Source: Volutella citrinella
Lineage: Eukaryota; Ascomycota; Sordariomycetes; Hypocreales; Nectriaceae
Length of the DNA: 64,000 bases
Assembly: GCA_034401135.1 (NCBI GenBank)
Contig: JAWZSP010000001.1
Coordinates: 186,001 to 250,000 of the forward strand
Direction of reading: 5' to 3'
Part shown: in pieces, positions 55,183 to 64,000 of the stretch
Layout of the letters: every line of letters begins with the position of its first letter
How positions within the stretch are numbered: position 1 is the first letter of the stretch
Made by a program: the position numbers and the translations under genes
Notes under the pieces: model-generated
Database searches by the model: none
What the model was told of the DNA's origin: nothing
What the model saw: only the letters and a program-made list of their open reading frames with translations

Positions 55183-56076
55183 ATGTCCCCTTCCGCTACT
55201 ACAAATGCCGCCGAACCACAGGCCACTGCGACAGATGTCGTCGTCGTCGCGCCGCCTACCACTCCCACCACGCCCGCCTATCTCAGCACCCAGCCCGGTC
55301 CTGATCACCATTGGCGAGTCGCTCTTCCTGGCAAGGTGATTGCAATCACGGGCGCAAACCGAGGCATCGGTCTTGGTATTGCCGAAGTCTGTCTCGCCAA
55401 CGAAGCCGACACCGTCTACAGTCTCGATCTATTTGAGCCTGGCGAGGAGTTTGCTCAAGTCCAGAAGCGCAGCCCCAAGCGCCTCCATTACATCAACTGC
55501 GACGTGACGTCTGAAGAAAGCGTCAAGAAGGCAATTGACGCCATTGTCGAGCGGAGCGGAGCGATCCACGGCCTGGTGGCCAACGCCGGCATGACCAAAC
55601 ACCAGCCTGCACTCGACTTTAGCAAGGCCCAGCTGCACCAGCTGTTCAACCTCAATGTCTTTGGGGCTTACTATTGCGCCACTGCCGCAGCGAGGAAGTT
55701 TATTGAGCTTGGAGTCAAGGGATCCATCGTCATTACGGCGTCTATGACTTCGTATCGACCCAACAGGGCCGCCCCTTCGGCACCGTATGGCGGCACTAAG
55801 GGGGCAGTGCGCAACATGTGCCACACGCTCGCCATGGAGTGGGCCAAGCATGGAATTAGAGTCAATAGCGTGTCTCCCGGATTCGTCAAGACGCAGATGA
55901 CCTACTTTGTCGACCAGGCTCCGGACTGGGGTCTGAAGATGCAGTACTATGGTGGCATGCCCCGTCTGGCAGACCCCAAGGAGCTGGGCGGCGCCTATGT
56001 GTATCTGCTTTCTGACGGCGCATCATACACAACAGGGATTGATATTCCTGTCGCAGGAGTAGTTGGGGCTTGGTAG
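55183..56076 (+). CDS. SDR, polyol dehydrogenase / ketose reductase-like, 297 aa
   Basis: Intronless. TGANRGIG is at residues 56-63, NAG at 134-136, the active-site Ser at 187 or 190, Tyr202 and Lys206 (APYGGTKG). The ending SDGASYTTGIDIPVAGVVGAW and the layout with a Pro/Thr-rich 45-residue leader match fungal sorbose-reductase / D-arabinitol- and mannitol-dehydrogenase-like SDRs, which interconvert polyols and ketoses. I take the ATG at 55183 because the family leader starts there; an in-frame ATG at 55093 lies in probable 5' UTR. It is divergent from the transketolase and convergent with the regulator. Confidence 0.9.
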   Translation: MSPSATTNAAEPQATATDVVVVAPPTTPTTPAYLSTQPGPDHHWRVALPGKVIAITGANRGIGLGIAEVCLANEADTVYSLDLFEPGEEFAQVQKRSPKRLHYINCDVTSEESVKKAIDAIVERSGAIHGLVANAGMTKHQPALDFSKAQLHQLFNLNVFGAYYCATAAARKFIELGVKGSIVITASMTSYRPNRAAPSAPYGGTKGAVRNMCHTLAMEWAKHGIRVNSVSPGFVKTQMTYFVDQAPDWGLKMQYYGGMPRLADPKELGGAYVYLLSDGASYTTGIDIPVAGVVGAW

Positions 56077-56196
56077 ACGCACAGTAATGTTGATGATGAA
56101 GAAGTCTAGTTCAAATATATAGAAGTTTGAGATTTATAGTGTCATCGGGTATCAATTCCATACTTTACATTTGAGATTACTCCGTTTAGTGAACCT

Positions 56197-58391
56197 TTAA
56201 TCTACAGCTTCCCCCCAATGTGCCCTGAGATTGCCTATCAAACTGCTCGTTGGGAAGACGCTGACTCTCAGAGCCTTTTCAAGGAGTCGGATCAGCACCT
56301 CTCTTTTCTCAGGGGTCTGCAAACACAACCCCGCTGCCTGCGAGTTAGCATATAATACCGTAACACTGTGCCATAGACTTACCAGCGTAGAGAGCCTGCA
56401 CATGAACGAATGCTAAGGGCTCGCTATCGAGGTCATGGGTGACAATACCACAGATGACCTTGACGCTCTCGTCCAACTGGCGCTGCCGCGAATTGTATGC
56501 TTCCACCCCACCGAGAGTCGGCGTATTGAGCAGTAAGACAATCCTTGCGAAATGAAACGTCTGAACTGCACCGGCGTGTGTTGGAGGAGAGATCCATATT
56601 GGCGGAAATGCCGACGTTTCAGTGACAGTTGGCTTTGGGATCGTGGCAGATGGCGACGCCTCGCTTGCAGCCTCGCTTTCTGGGCTTTGCACACACCCGC
56701 CTGCCGCTGCACTCAACACGGGAAACGGTTTGAACGAATCTGGAAGCAGGGCATCCCATCTCTGTAGCATCTGCCAGAGCCTGTCCGCCTGAGATATCCG
56801 CCTCTGGAAGTCCTTGGCCTCGGTAGCCGCGGTGCTAGTATTAGCAAAGTCGACGATCTTTGCGCAGATGAAGACTATTCGAGTTGCGTATTCATCCGTA
56901 TCAAGCTGCTCTAGCGGCTTCTTGGGGTACCAGAAAGTCATGACGGGGCGGCCAGTCAGAAAAGCAGCAAACAGATCCTGCCTCAGCCATCCCCACCACA
57001 CAGCCCGTCGCAGCCCTTGCATGGACTCTCCGTCGTTGTCCTGGCCTCGCTGGATCCAGAAGGCGCCTCTGAGATGTCGTTCCCATTCACTGTTGAACAG
57101 CCCGCTTGATCCAAACATCTCAAAGGCGCTGATTAAAATGGCTGTGGCGAGGATCTCGTGAGAGTCCGCATACGCCTGATACGACAGGTGCTGTGAAAGG
57201 AACTGGAGCGTCTCGTAGTAGTACTGAGCTGCGAGGCGTGAGGACTTTTTAGAGAAGGCTTCATTCTCTATATAGCTTCTCGGGGCCCAGTGCTGGCTTG
57301 TTGCGACTGTTTGATGGCCACTTACAGCACCAGTGTCTGTAGAACTGACTGCCGCAGTTTTGCGAGAGAGATGCCGGGCGCCAACAGCCAAAACGCATTT
57401 GAATAGCCCTATATTTCGAACGGCTAGATGCGGAACCACATTGGCAAAGTGTCTTTTGGGGTCGAATAGGTCTAGTATCGGGCTGACAACCTCGATGTAG
57501 TGCCGAAAGTAGATGGCGTCGTCGCCGCGGATGGCGATGGGTTCCTTGGTGTTCCAACTGGGAAACTGCTCGGTAGAAGGCCCTTGCGACGGAAAAGTGC
57601 CGTCGTCACGGCCAGCGCTGTCTTCTGGCTCTGGGCTAGGCCTACGTGACAGCGAGGTTTCGTCAAACTTCAATTGGTAGGAAGCGCCAGCGACCTTATT
57701 GTGGGCTTGGATATTCGTGATGGCATCTTGCGCGAGTAGGTCGAACCACTCCACGGCGGAGCCGCTTGTCAATGCGTCCGGACGTAATTCGATGGGAGAG
57801 AAGGTGAAGCTACCGTCAGGGGCAGTGAGGGCGTCACTCACGCCTACGCTGGTGGCGATCGGCTGCTCGACAGGATTAGCAACAAGGCCATGTGCGTTGC
57901 GAGGCGAGACTCACGTCTCCCGCTATTGGAAGATCGGCATCATCGTCCAGCAAGGGATCAATCAGCTGCACATGACGCAGGTTGTCGATGCGGAACTCGG
58001 TCAGCCCAGCGTCTGATGCTGCGCCTTGGATGCCGAGGAGGCCATGGCCATCTTCTGCATCGCCGAGAACGCCGGTAGTATCTTCAGTCGGCGAGAGCGA
58101 GAAACTACCAGTATCTTGCTGGTGTGTGTGTGCATTTTCGCTTGGAGGTGTCGGCTGGCCGTAGAGGCAATTCCTATCGGCCTTGCGACATCTCTCGCAT
58201 CGCGGCCTGCCTTCGTCGCATTTGATACGACGCTTCCGGCACGTGACGCTACGAAAGCATGATGGTCAGAACTGGCTTGTGTCTAGGGGGGAGGAAGAAG
58301 AGGCCGGGGCTCACCATCCGGTCGAGGTTCGGAGGCCCCGGGCTCGCGACGGCCGAGTGCGACGGGGCCTGTGCAGGTTTCGTGGAGGCAT
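56197..58391 (-). CDS. Zn2Cys6 transcription factor of the sugar cluster, 675 aa
   Basis: Four exons on the minus strand: 58315-58391, 57915-58248, 56383-57862, 56197-56333. The first intron cuts the codon of the first zinc Cys. Cys26-x2-Cys29-x6-Cys36-x6-Cys43-x2-Cys46-x6-Cys53 is canonical, within an Arg-rich N-terminus (MPPRNLHRPRRTRPSR). The fungal_trans_2-type regulatory region fills the C-terminal 500 residues (YFRHYIEVVSPILDLFDP, ISAFEMFGSSGLFN, RRAVWWGWLRQDLF). It lies in the middle of the transketolase-SDR-aldolase-transporter group and has a CTCGCATCGGG box 54-64 bp upstream of its own ATG, so autoregulation is likely (inference). Confidence 0.9.
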
Positions 58392-58766
58392 TCTCGACGC
58401 GAGCGTCTGCCTGCCAGTCAGTATGTTGACTTAGACGAGCACGCCTCGCATCGGGATCATATATCACAGGGGAGGCGACGAAATCTCGGGTCCTGCTCGC
58501 AGTGGTGTGCAGGGTTGGCTTCGTTACGAGGCACCGTCGGGCGGGATTCTGGGGTTTCTCCGGGCGGCGCTAGGAGCTGTGGAGATTGCAGTCTCCATCT
58601 TGCCCAATCAGATTCCTGGTCGGCCGTCGCAAAGGCCGAGAATCAAGGCGAGTTGCCGGACGGAATGTGGAGAGTCTGGGGAGACGAGGGGAACTGCGGG
58701 GTAGATATGCCAGCGAGAGGCAACGGCTGCACGACTCATGGCTATGATGCCTCTCTTGCATGATGT
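58392..58766 (-). promoter_or_regulatory. Promoter of the cluster regulator with a CTCGCATCGGG box
   Basis: A 375-bp region between the regulator start and the aldolase stop. CTCGCATCGGG is at 58445-58455, followed at once by ATCATATATCA, a possible TATA region for the minus-strand gene. Confidence 0.5.
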
Positions 58767-59757
58767 CTACTGTCTATTCTCAATCTTGGGCCCAGCCTTG
58801 CCACTGCTGCCGCAAATATCCATCCACCGCTCCACCTCGTCCTGTAGAATCCTCATACCGTCGTCCATGAGCTGCATCAGAGGCACGCTGGCTGCATTCT
58901 CGCACAAATGGACGTTCCAAACCTCGAGAATTAGCTTGTTGATGTTGAGCTTGACTGCTCCGGCGTCGATGCATCGCCTTAGGATCTCGGGCGAGAAGTC
59001 GTTTGTGCCGTGCAACGCTACAGCAACGCGGCCGTTTATTTGCTTAGTGATGCTCGCCAGGCGTTCATAGTCGAGCAGTGGCCCCTGTGGGCCGTAGTCG
59101 CCGTGAATGTTGCCAATGCTCGGGGCGAGGAGATCAATACCCGCTGCGATAAAGTCCTCGACTTCGGTCGGAGATGTCATGATGGCTGATGCGTGTTAGT
59201 TGTGAACTGGTGACACAAGGCATGTGCATGTCGCCTTACCCTCCAGGTCGCCAGTGTCCGCGATTCCCTCCTCGTATCCATTGATGCGACCACTCTCTGC
59301 CTCGACTGCTATTCCTCTGTCCTGGCACACCTTGGTCAATGCCTTGGTCTTGGCCAAGTTCTCCTCATGGTCGTAGTGGCTCATGTCCACCATGATGGAG
59401 TCAAACGGATAGTGCGCTGCCACTTCTCGGATCTGCTCCTCATCCTGGGCATGGTCCAGATGCAGAGCCAGGGGCACGGTGGCTGACTCGATAGCTTGCT
59501 TTGCCGCAAATGCAAGCGACGGCAACTGCTTGACGGTGGCGGGAAAGAGAAGTATGAGTAAGGGCGAGCGTTTCTTCTCGGCAGCTCGCACCAGCGCAGT
59601 CAATTGCTCAATGTTGTAGCTGTCAAGCATTAACCGAGAGCTCAAAACGAATGACTCGCGCAGCTTAGACTCACGCAATACAGGCTATTACACCATATTT
59701 CCTCGCAGTTGCGTCCCGAATGATGCTCAGAGTTCTGTTGGGCTGTTGTAGTGGCAT
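58767..59757 (-). CDS. Class II ketose-bisphosphate aldolase-like, 293 aa
   Basis: Three exons on the minus strand: 59675-59757, 59240-59619, 58767-59185. Zinc-dependent aldolase fold: LHLDHAQDEEQI (HLDH at 81-84, catalytic Asp and zinc His), VDMSHYDHEENL, EAESGRINGYEEG, APSIGNIHGDYGPQGPLLDY (second zinc His), VALHGTNDFSPEI (third His with the phosphate loop), and VKLNINKLI. Length and motif spacing match the GatY/KbaY/FbaA family, which cleaves ketose (bis)phosphates to dihydroxyacetone phosphate and an aldehyde. ESGRINGYEEG departs from the common E-x-G-x-I-G-G-x-E-D. No sugar kinase is adjacent. It shares a promoter with the transporter. Confidence 0.92.
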
Positions 59758-60245
59758 TTTGGTGTCAGACTCGATCTAGTATGCGTCCTTCACCCATGCG
59801 CCTTTTGCACGGGCTTCATCTTGTTTTAATCCCGGCGTCTCCGCATACTTGGCTGCTATTATTCTTCACTCGTGTTAGGTAATCCTTGTCCGGCCCAGCT
59901 AAGAGTACTGGTCTCGCGTCGAGGACACCGTGGCTCGCTTCGAGCACCCTTGGCCTCACACGGACCCGCACACACACACACAAACCACGAGGGTTACCAC
60001 TGCTGGAAAGGTCAGTGCTGGGGCTAGTTGTACCAGCTCAGGCAGTAGTCAGCAGAGCCAGTTGACCCCATGGGGCTCCCCACAGCAGACTTTGCTCTTC
60101 ACGATGGTCCGGGGAAGTGGAGGGAAAACACGTATAAGTCGACATTTACCTCCCTATGTCGCCGATATCTTCATCTCCAGCATCAGAAGAGACATACACT
60201 TACCATTCCAACTCCAACTTCACGTTCGCCAGTAATCCGGTCAAA
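59758..60245. promoter_or_regulatory. Divergent promoter, aldolase / transporter, with related boxes
   Basis: A 488-bp region. CTCGCGTCGAGGACACC starts at 59913 and CTCGCTTCGAGCACC at 59934; both resemble CTCGCATCGAGGCACACC in the transketolase/SDR promoter. A CA microsatellite is at about 59970-59982. Confidence 0.5.
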
Positions 60246-61926
60246 ATGTCCACCGCGGCCAAGGGCAGCTTCGACCTCAGCCACGGCGAGGAAGTTGAGA
60301 ACGACACCCATGTTGCCGTCAATCAACGAAGTGCCAATGGCATTACTTGGACTGAGGAGGAAGAGAAGAAGCTTGTCAAGAAGATTGATCTCTTCCTGCT
60401 GCCCTGCATCTGGCTGATGTATCTGCTGTCGTACATGGACAGGACAAAGTAGGAACAACCTCATCAAGAACTGCTGTTGAACGAGACTAATGCAACTGCA
60501 GCATTGGAAACGCCAAGATTGCGGGCATGACGGATGACCTCAAGATGGACTCGGGCCAGTACAGCATTGCGCTGGTTGTTTTCTTCAGTCAGACATTTCC
60601 CCAGCAGCCGAACTACAGCATTTACTCACCTTGCTACAGTTGGTTATGTCATCTTCGAGCCTCCCTCCAACATGATCCTCGTCCGAACTCGTCCATCCCT
60701 ATATCTCCCTGCCATCATGGCTTTCTGGGGCGTTCTTACATGCATCATGGCTGTTATTCACGACTTCCGCCACCTTGTAGTCCTCCGAGTCTTTGTTGGT
60801 ATCTCTGAGTGAGTATCCTCCCACATAATCCATTTTTGTTGCATCTCGCTAACAAGATGAACCACCAGGTCCGGCTTCGCTCCCGGCATCCTCCTCATCA
60901 TCTCCTCCTGGTACAAGCGAGCCGAACAGTCGAAGCGATTCGCAGTCTTTATGTCCGCTGCCATTCTCTCTGGGGCGTTTGGTGGTCTTATTGCAGGCGC
61001 CATTACTGGTGGTTTGGAGGGTGCTCACGGACTTCGGGGCTGGCGATGGCTCTTTATTGTCGAAGGCGTGGCCACCATCGGCTGGGCCGGCATCTCGGCC
61101 ATGATCCTATTGGACTTCCCGGCCAACTCGAAACGCCTGACTGACCGGGAGCGCCAAATTGCAATTGCGAGACTGGCTATTGACAATGTCACTGTCCGCG
61201 ACGGTGATCACAAGATTGGCAAGCGTACCTCGTTCATCCTGGCGCTCAAGGATTGGCGGACGCATGGTTTCATTCTGGGATACATGGTCAGTGGATGCCC
61301 GGTTGGTAGAATGCTGACAATATGACTGACTGCTCAAACACAGGTTATTGTTGGCTCGTCGACCCTCTCCTACTTCTATCCCACGCTGGTCAATGGCTTG
61401 GGCTTCAAGAGCACTGTTCAGGCGCAGTACATGACGGTAAGCAAGCCTCACCATGTTGAGTCAATGTCTGCTAATGCTTTCCAAGGTCCCCATCTACGCA
61501 TTTGCCTTTGTTTGCACGGCAATCACTGGGTATTTTGGCGACAAGGTCCCACAGTGGCGAGGCATCATCATTGCCAGCTGGCTCTCATTCTCCATGGTCA
61601 CATCAATTATTGTCTGCGTCGTGTACAACTTCACTGCCCGATACGTCCTCCTGGTCCTCATGGCTGCCGGTCTCTGGGCATCAAATGCCATGTCGCTCTC
61701 CTTTGCGTCGTCGTGCTTTGCCAGCATGGATCCCGAGGTCCGTGCCATTGCGCTCGCCGTCATGAATGGTATGGGCAACCTGGCCCAGATCTACGGTGCC
61801 TACCTGTTCCCTGCCGACGACAAGCCCAAGTATCTCATGGGCTTTGGCGTTATTTCCGGCATGCTTGGATTTGGCGTGGGTGTCTATGTTGTGCTGCATA
61901 TCCTGGTTCGACGGAGACTCAAGTAA
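60246..61926 (+). CDS. MFS transporter, anion:cation symporter (DAL5-like) family, 469 aa
   Basis: Six exons: 60246-60448, 60502-60587, 60640-60808, 60869-61286, 61344-61436, 61486-61926. The opening KKIDLFLLPCIWLMYLLSYMDRTNIGNAKIAGM is the family hallmark, followed by GYVIFEPPSNMIL, SGFAPGILLIISSWYKRAEQSKR and GWRWLFIVEG. Members import carboxylates, ureidosuccinate/allantoate, nicotinate, vitamins and also sugar acids. Spans add up to 11-12, and the C-terminal half is complete with a short basic end (RRRLK). It is divergent from the aldolase, so it is the probable importer of the substrate used by this cluster; an acidic sugar would suit the family better than a neutral polyol (inference). 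I chose the ATG in CAAAATGTCC; an in-frame ATG is at 60156. Confidence 0.91.
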
Positions 61927-64000
61927 AGGGCGATGCGAATAGACATGCCATCGTCGTCAGATGTTAGACAGCCAAACGTACATCTATTTTATTAGCATCT
62001 TCTGTGTATATAGGGCAGATGTTACAGAGGGCTAGGCTTAGTGGCGCCGTGGAGGATGCATTCACTCACATCATCAAAGATTGCCACAGAGAGAAAACAG
62101 GATGACTTGTTTCCAATCCGAACCCCCGCTTTCTGTCCTAAGTCCTAGAATCACCGACCCTACTGCCTAAAGCACCGATATCCTTGATAGTTTGCTATAG
62201 GCGGATACGCTGCGGAGTCGTCAACAATATGAGCGAATGGTCTGGCCACCCAAGGACGACAACGCAAGCGCCGTGCCGTTGATCCCTGCCGCCACAAATC
62301 GCCCCGGAATTCGCATACCGGCACTCGGCAGCGATGTAGGGCTGTTCAGCGCCTCCTAGCGTCGGGCATCGCCACCCCATCAGTCCAGTCTGCGGGGGAA
62401 CGGGGGCGATAATCATCAACGAGACAGTCGCTGCTGCAGGGAAATAATGAGTTGTCGAAGGGGATCCTCTCGCAGAGCTACGGGAGCTGTGAGTCTCGTG
62501 CTTTCCACCGTCCTGGGTCCAGCCCTTTGCCTTTCGCGCCAATTCATATTCACCTGGGGCGGCTGAAAGAGGATCAATATCTAAAAAGCATGAGGCGACA
62601 GCCAGGACATCCAAGACGCCATCAGTGGATCGGATTGGGCCATTCAGCAAGCCCCGTCCAACCGCGGAATTGCTAAGCCCAAACATTCTTTGTTGGGGAT
62701 TAGCACAAGCCAATTTTTGGCTGCGCAACAGAGTGGCGTTAGGCTTCAGGTATGTTGGATACCATGTTTCTCAGCGGCAGACCACTTCAGCCCCCCATTT
62801 CCAAGGTTCTGGGTCTGCCTCTGATCAATTCTTCGTGGGGGTGCCGCCAAGGCATGGGCCGAGGCAAGGCAAGATTTCCCCCTGGTGCCTGTCTTAGACC
62901 CCAGCAATGCCAAGACTGCCAAGGCTGCTAAGAATGCTTGTGCCTTCCCCGTCCATCATGGGTTTCTGGAGATGTAGATACGATTGAAATGCCAAGCCAT
63001 CGTCTTCATCCTCGTTGATTGATACCCTGGCAGCAGTTGAAATTCCTTGCCTTGGACGGCGCAGATGCCTCAATGCGGGCGAAAGGAACTCAATGCTCCC
63101 GACTAACCCGCCAAGTGCAAAACCATGTGAGGTTCCCATCGCCCATGGAGATGAAGGAGAATAGTCAAAATGAATGGGTGTGCTCACGGGAAGAAATAGG
63201 CTGATGGGTTGTCCCGAAGCGGCACCCACCACGAGATGACAGTTGTTTGTGCTTCCAAGGTTTGAGCCCATGAACCAAGAAAGCCCCGAGCCGGTCCATT
63301 TTCGCTCGCTCATGTGCCTACGCTTCACTATTACCTCACGCTTTAGCTCTTTTGGTCCGGGACTATTTCGCCTTGTCGGGGACGACGGACCAGTCGAGAA
63401 TGTACCCAGACGCCTCGTTTGCTAGCAGACTCGGCGCCAGGGGCAGTAGCTCACTGCACCTGAGCTTCTCTGCTCAGACTATTAGATGACCGAGGCTCGC
63501 CATGGCGCTATACAAACATCTGCCGACCGGATAGCCACTATTATGAGTCTCACATGCGTATTACTATTGTGCTCTGGAACCGGGCATGTGCTGCCACTCC
63601 TCAAAGGCTAGGCAGCATGTGGGTGAATCCTCCATGAAGAGTGGTGTGAGCACTAAGGTTGATCATGTTGGGAGCAGAGCTAGTGCTTTGCACACGCTAG
63701 GGGGGACCCAGATACCCCAGACGCCTCTCCGGGGTCGAGGCATAGGCGGGTGTTTCGCTCATGGAGCTGCCTCGACCTAGCTAGTGCTGACGATAATTAA
63801 CTGGAGTAAATATCTACCTCTCTCTGCGCAATGTGGTACCAGGGCGTAATGTAGTACTAGGCAATAGAAGGGTTAGATGTTTTATGCTACATCATAGCCG
63901 AATGTGTCATTCTTTGTAATGCCTCCTACAGAGAAATTGTACACACTGTACTTGAGATGATATTTTATACAATCATTCGCATTTCTACGACTAGTATGTC
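61927..64000. other. Terminal 2-kb region, no gene seen
   Basis: Open frames at 62195-62728 (minus) and 62894-63328 (minus) lack recognisable domains, good starts and splice structure. No repeats or RNA genes were recognised. The first part should be the transporter 3' UTR. Confidence 0.45.

Noticed and set aside
58190..58205. CTCGCATCG inside the regulator coding exon as a regulatory site
   Set aside because: It encodes part of the conserved zinc-cluster sequence, so the match is best explained by protein coding; I did not count it as a promoter box.
59970..59982. CA microsatellite as an operator
   Set aside because: Simple dinucleotide repeats are common in 5' regions, and this one is not shared with the other cluster promoters.
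62195..62728. Open frame of 177 codons (minus) near the right end
   Set aside because: No domain or motif and low-quality start; it looks like a chance frame in GC-rich DNA.
1..64000. tRNA, rRNA, CRISPR array, intact transposon or PKS/NRPS genes
   Set aside because: Looked for by eye on both strands; no B-box-like tRNA pattern, regular repeat-spacer array, transposase, terminal repeats or synthase domains were found. A covariance-model scan would be needed to exclude small RNAs.

Overview
The window is nuclear DNA of a filamentous ascomycete. Genes are split by short GT-AG introns of about 45-85 nt, often with a CTAAC or CTGAC branch site, and are spaced at roughly one per 2 kb on both strands. 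There are three Zn2Cys6 regulators, two bZIP-type regulators and many secreted enzymes. The protein content (pappalysin-like secreted metalloprotease, UDP-glycosyltransferase, DAL5-type and maltose-type permeases) fits Sordariomycetes, perhaps Hypocreales; that placement is inference. No rRNA, tRNA, CRISPR array, intact transposon or PKS/NRPS core gene was seen. Exon boundaries were deduced by hand from splice signals and preserved reading frame.

Region 1 (1-10.8 kb) looks like the edge of a secondary-metabolism-type cluster: the C-terminus of a P450, an SDR, an EthD-fold protein, a serine beta-lactamase-like hydrolase, a bZIP-like DUF3425-type regulator, a dimeric-barrel-like protein, an HSL-type hydrolase and a Baeyer-Villiger monooxygenase. 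No backbone enzyme is inside the window, so one may lie to the left.

Region 2 (11.5-29.5 kb) is mixed: an unrecognised protein, a secreted SGNH hydrolase, a bZIP factor, a secreted beta-propeller lactonase-like protein, a glycosyltransferase, a decayed HAD phosphatase, a Zn2Cys6 factor, an F-box protein, an alpha/beta hydrolase and a maltose-type sugar permease.

Region 3 (29.5-41.7 kb) is gene-poor. It holds a secreted metalloprotease gene broken by one in-frame TGA, a possible gene relic, and a 1068-residue extracellular protein.

Region 4 (41.9-51.8 kb) has amidase, MFS carrier, Zn2Cys6 factor, membrane-anchored amidohydrolase and SDR side by side, which suggests an amide or N-heterocycle catabolic set.

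Region 5 (52.2-61.9 kb) is the most interesting: transketolase, SDR polyol/ketose reductase, Zn2Cys6 factor, class II ketose aldolase and DAL5-type transporter, arranged around two divergent promoters. The 9-mer CTCGCATCG recurs in the transketolase/SDR promoter (three copies, one inverted) and upstream of the regulator, with near-matches in the aldolase/transporter promoter. I propose a self-contained sugar or polyol catabolic regulon. From 61.9 kb to the end I see no gene.
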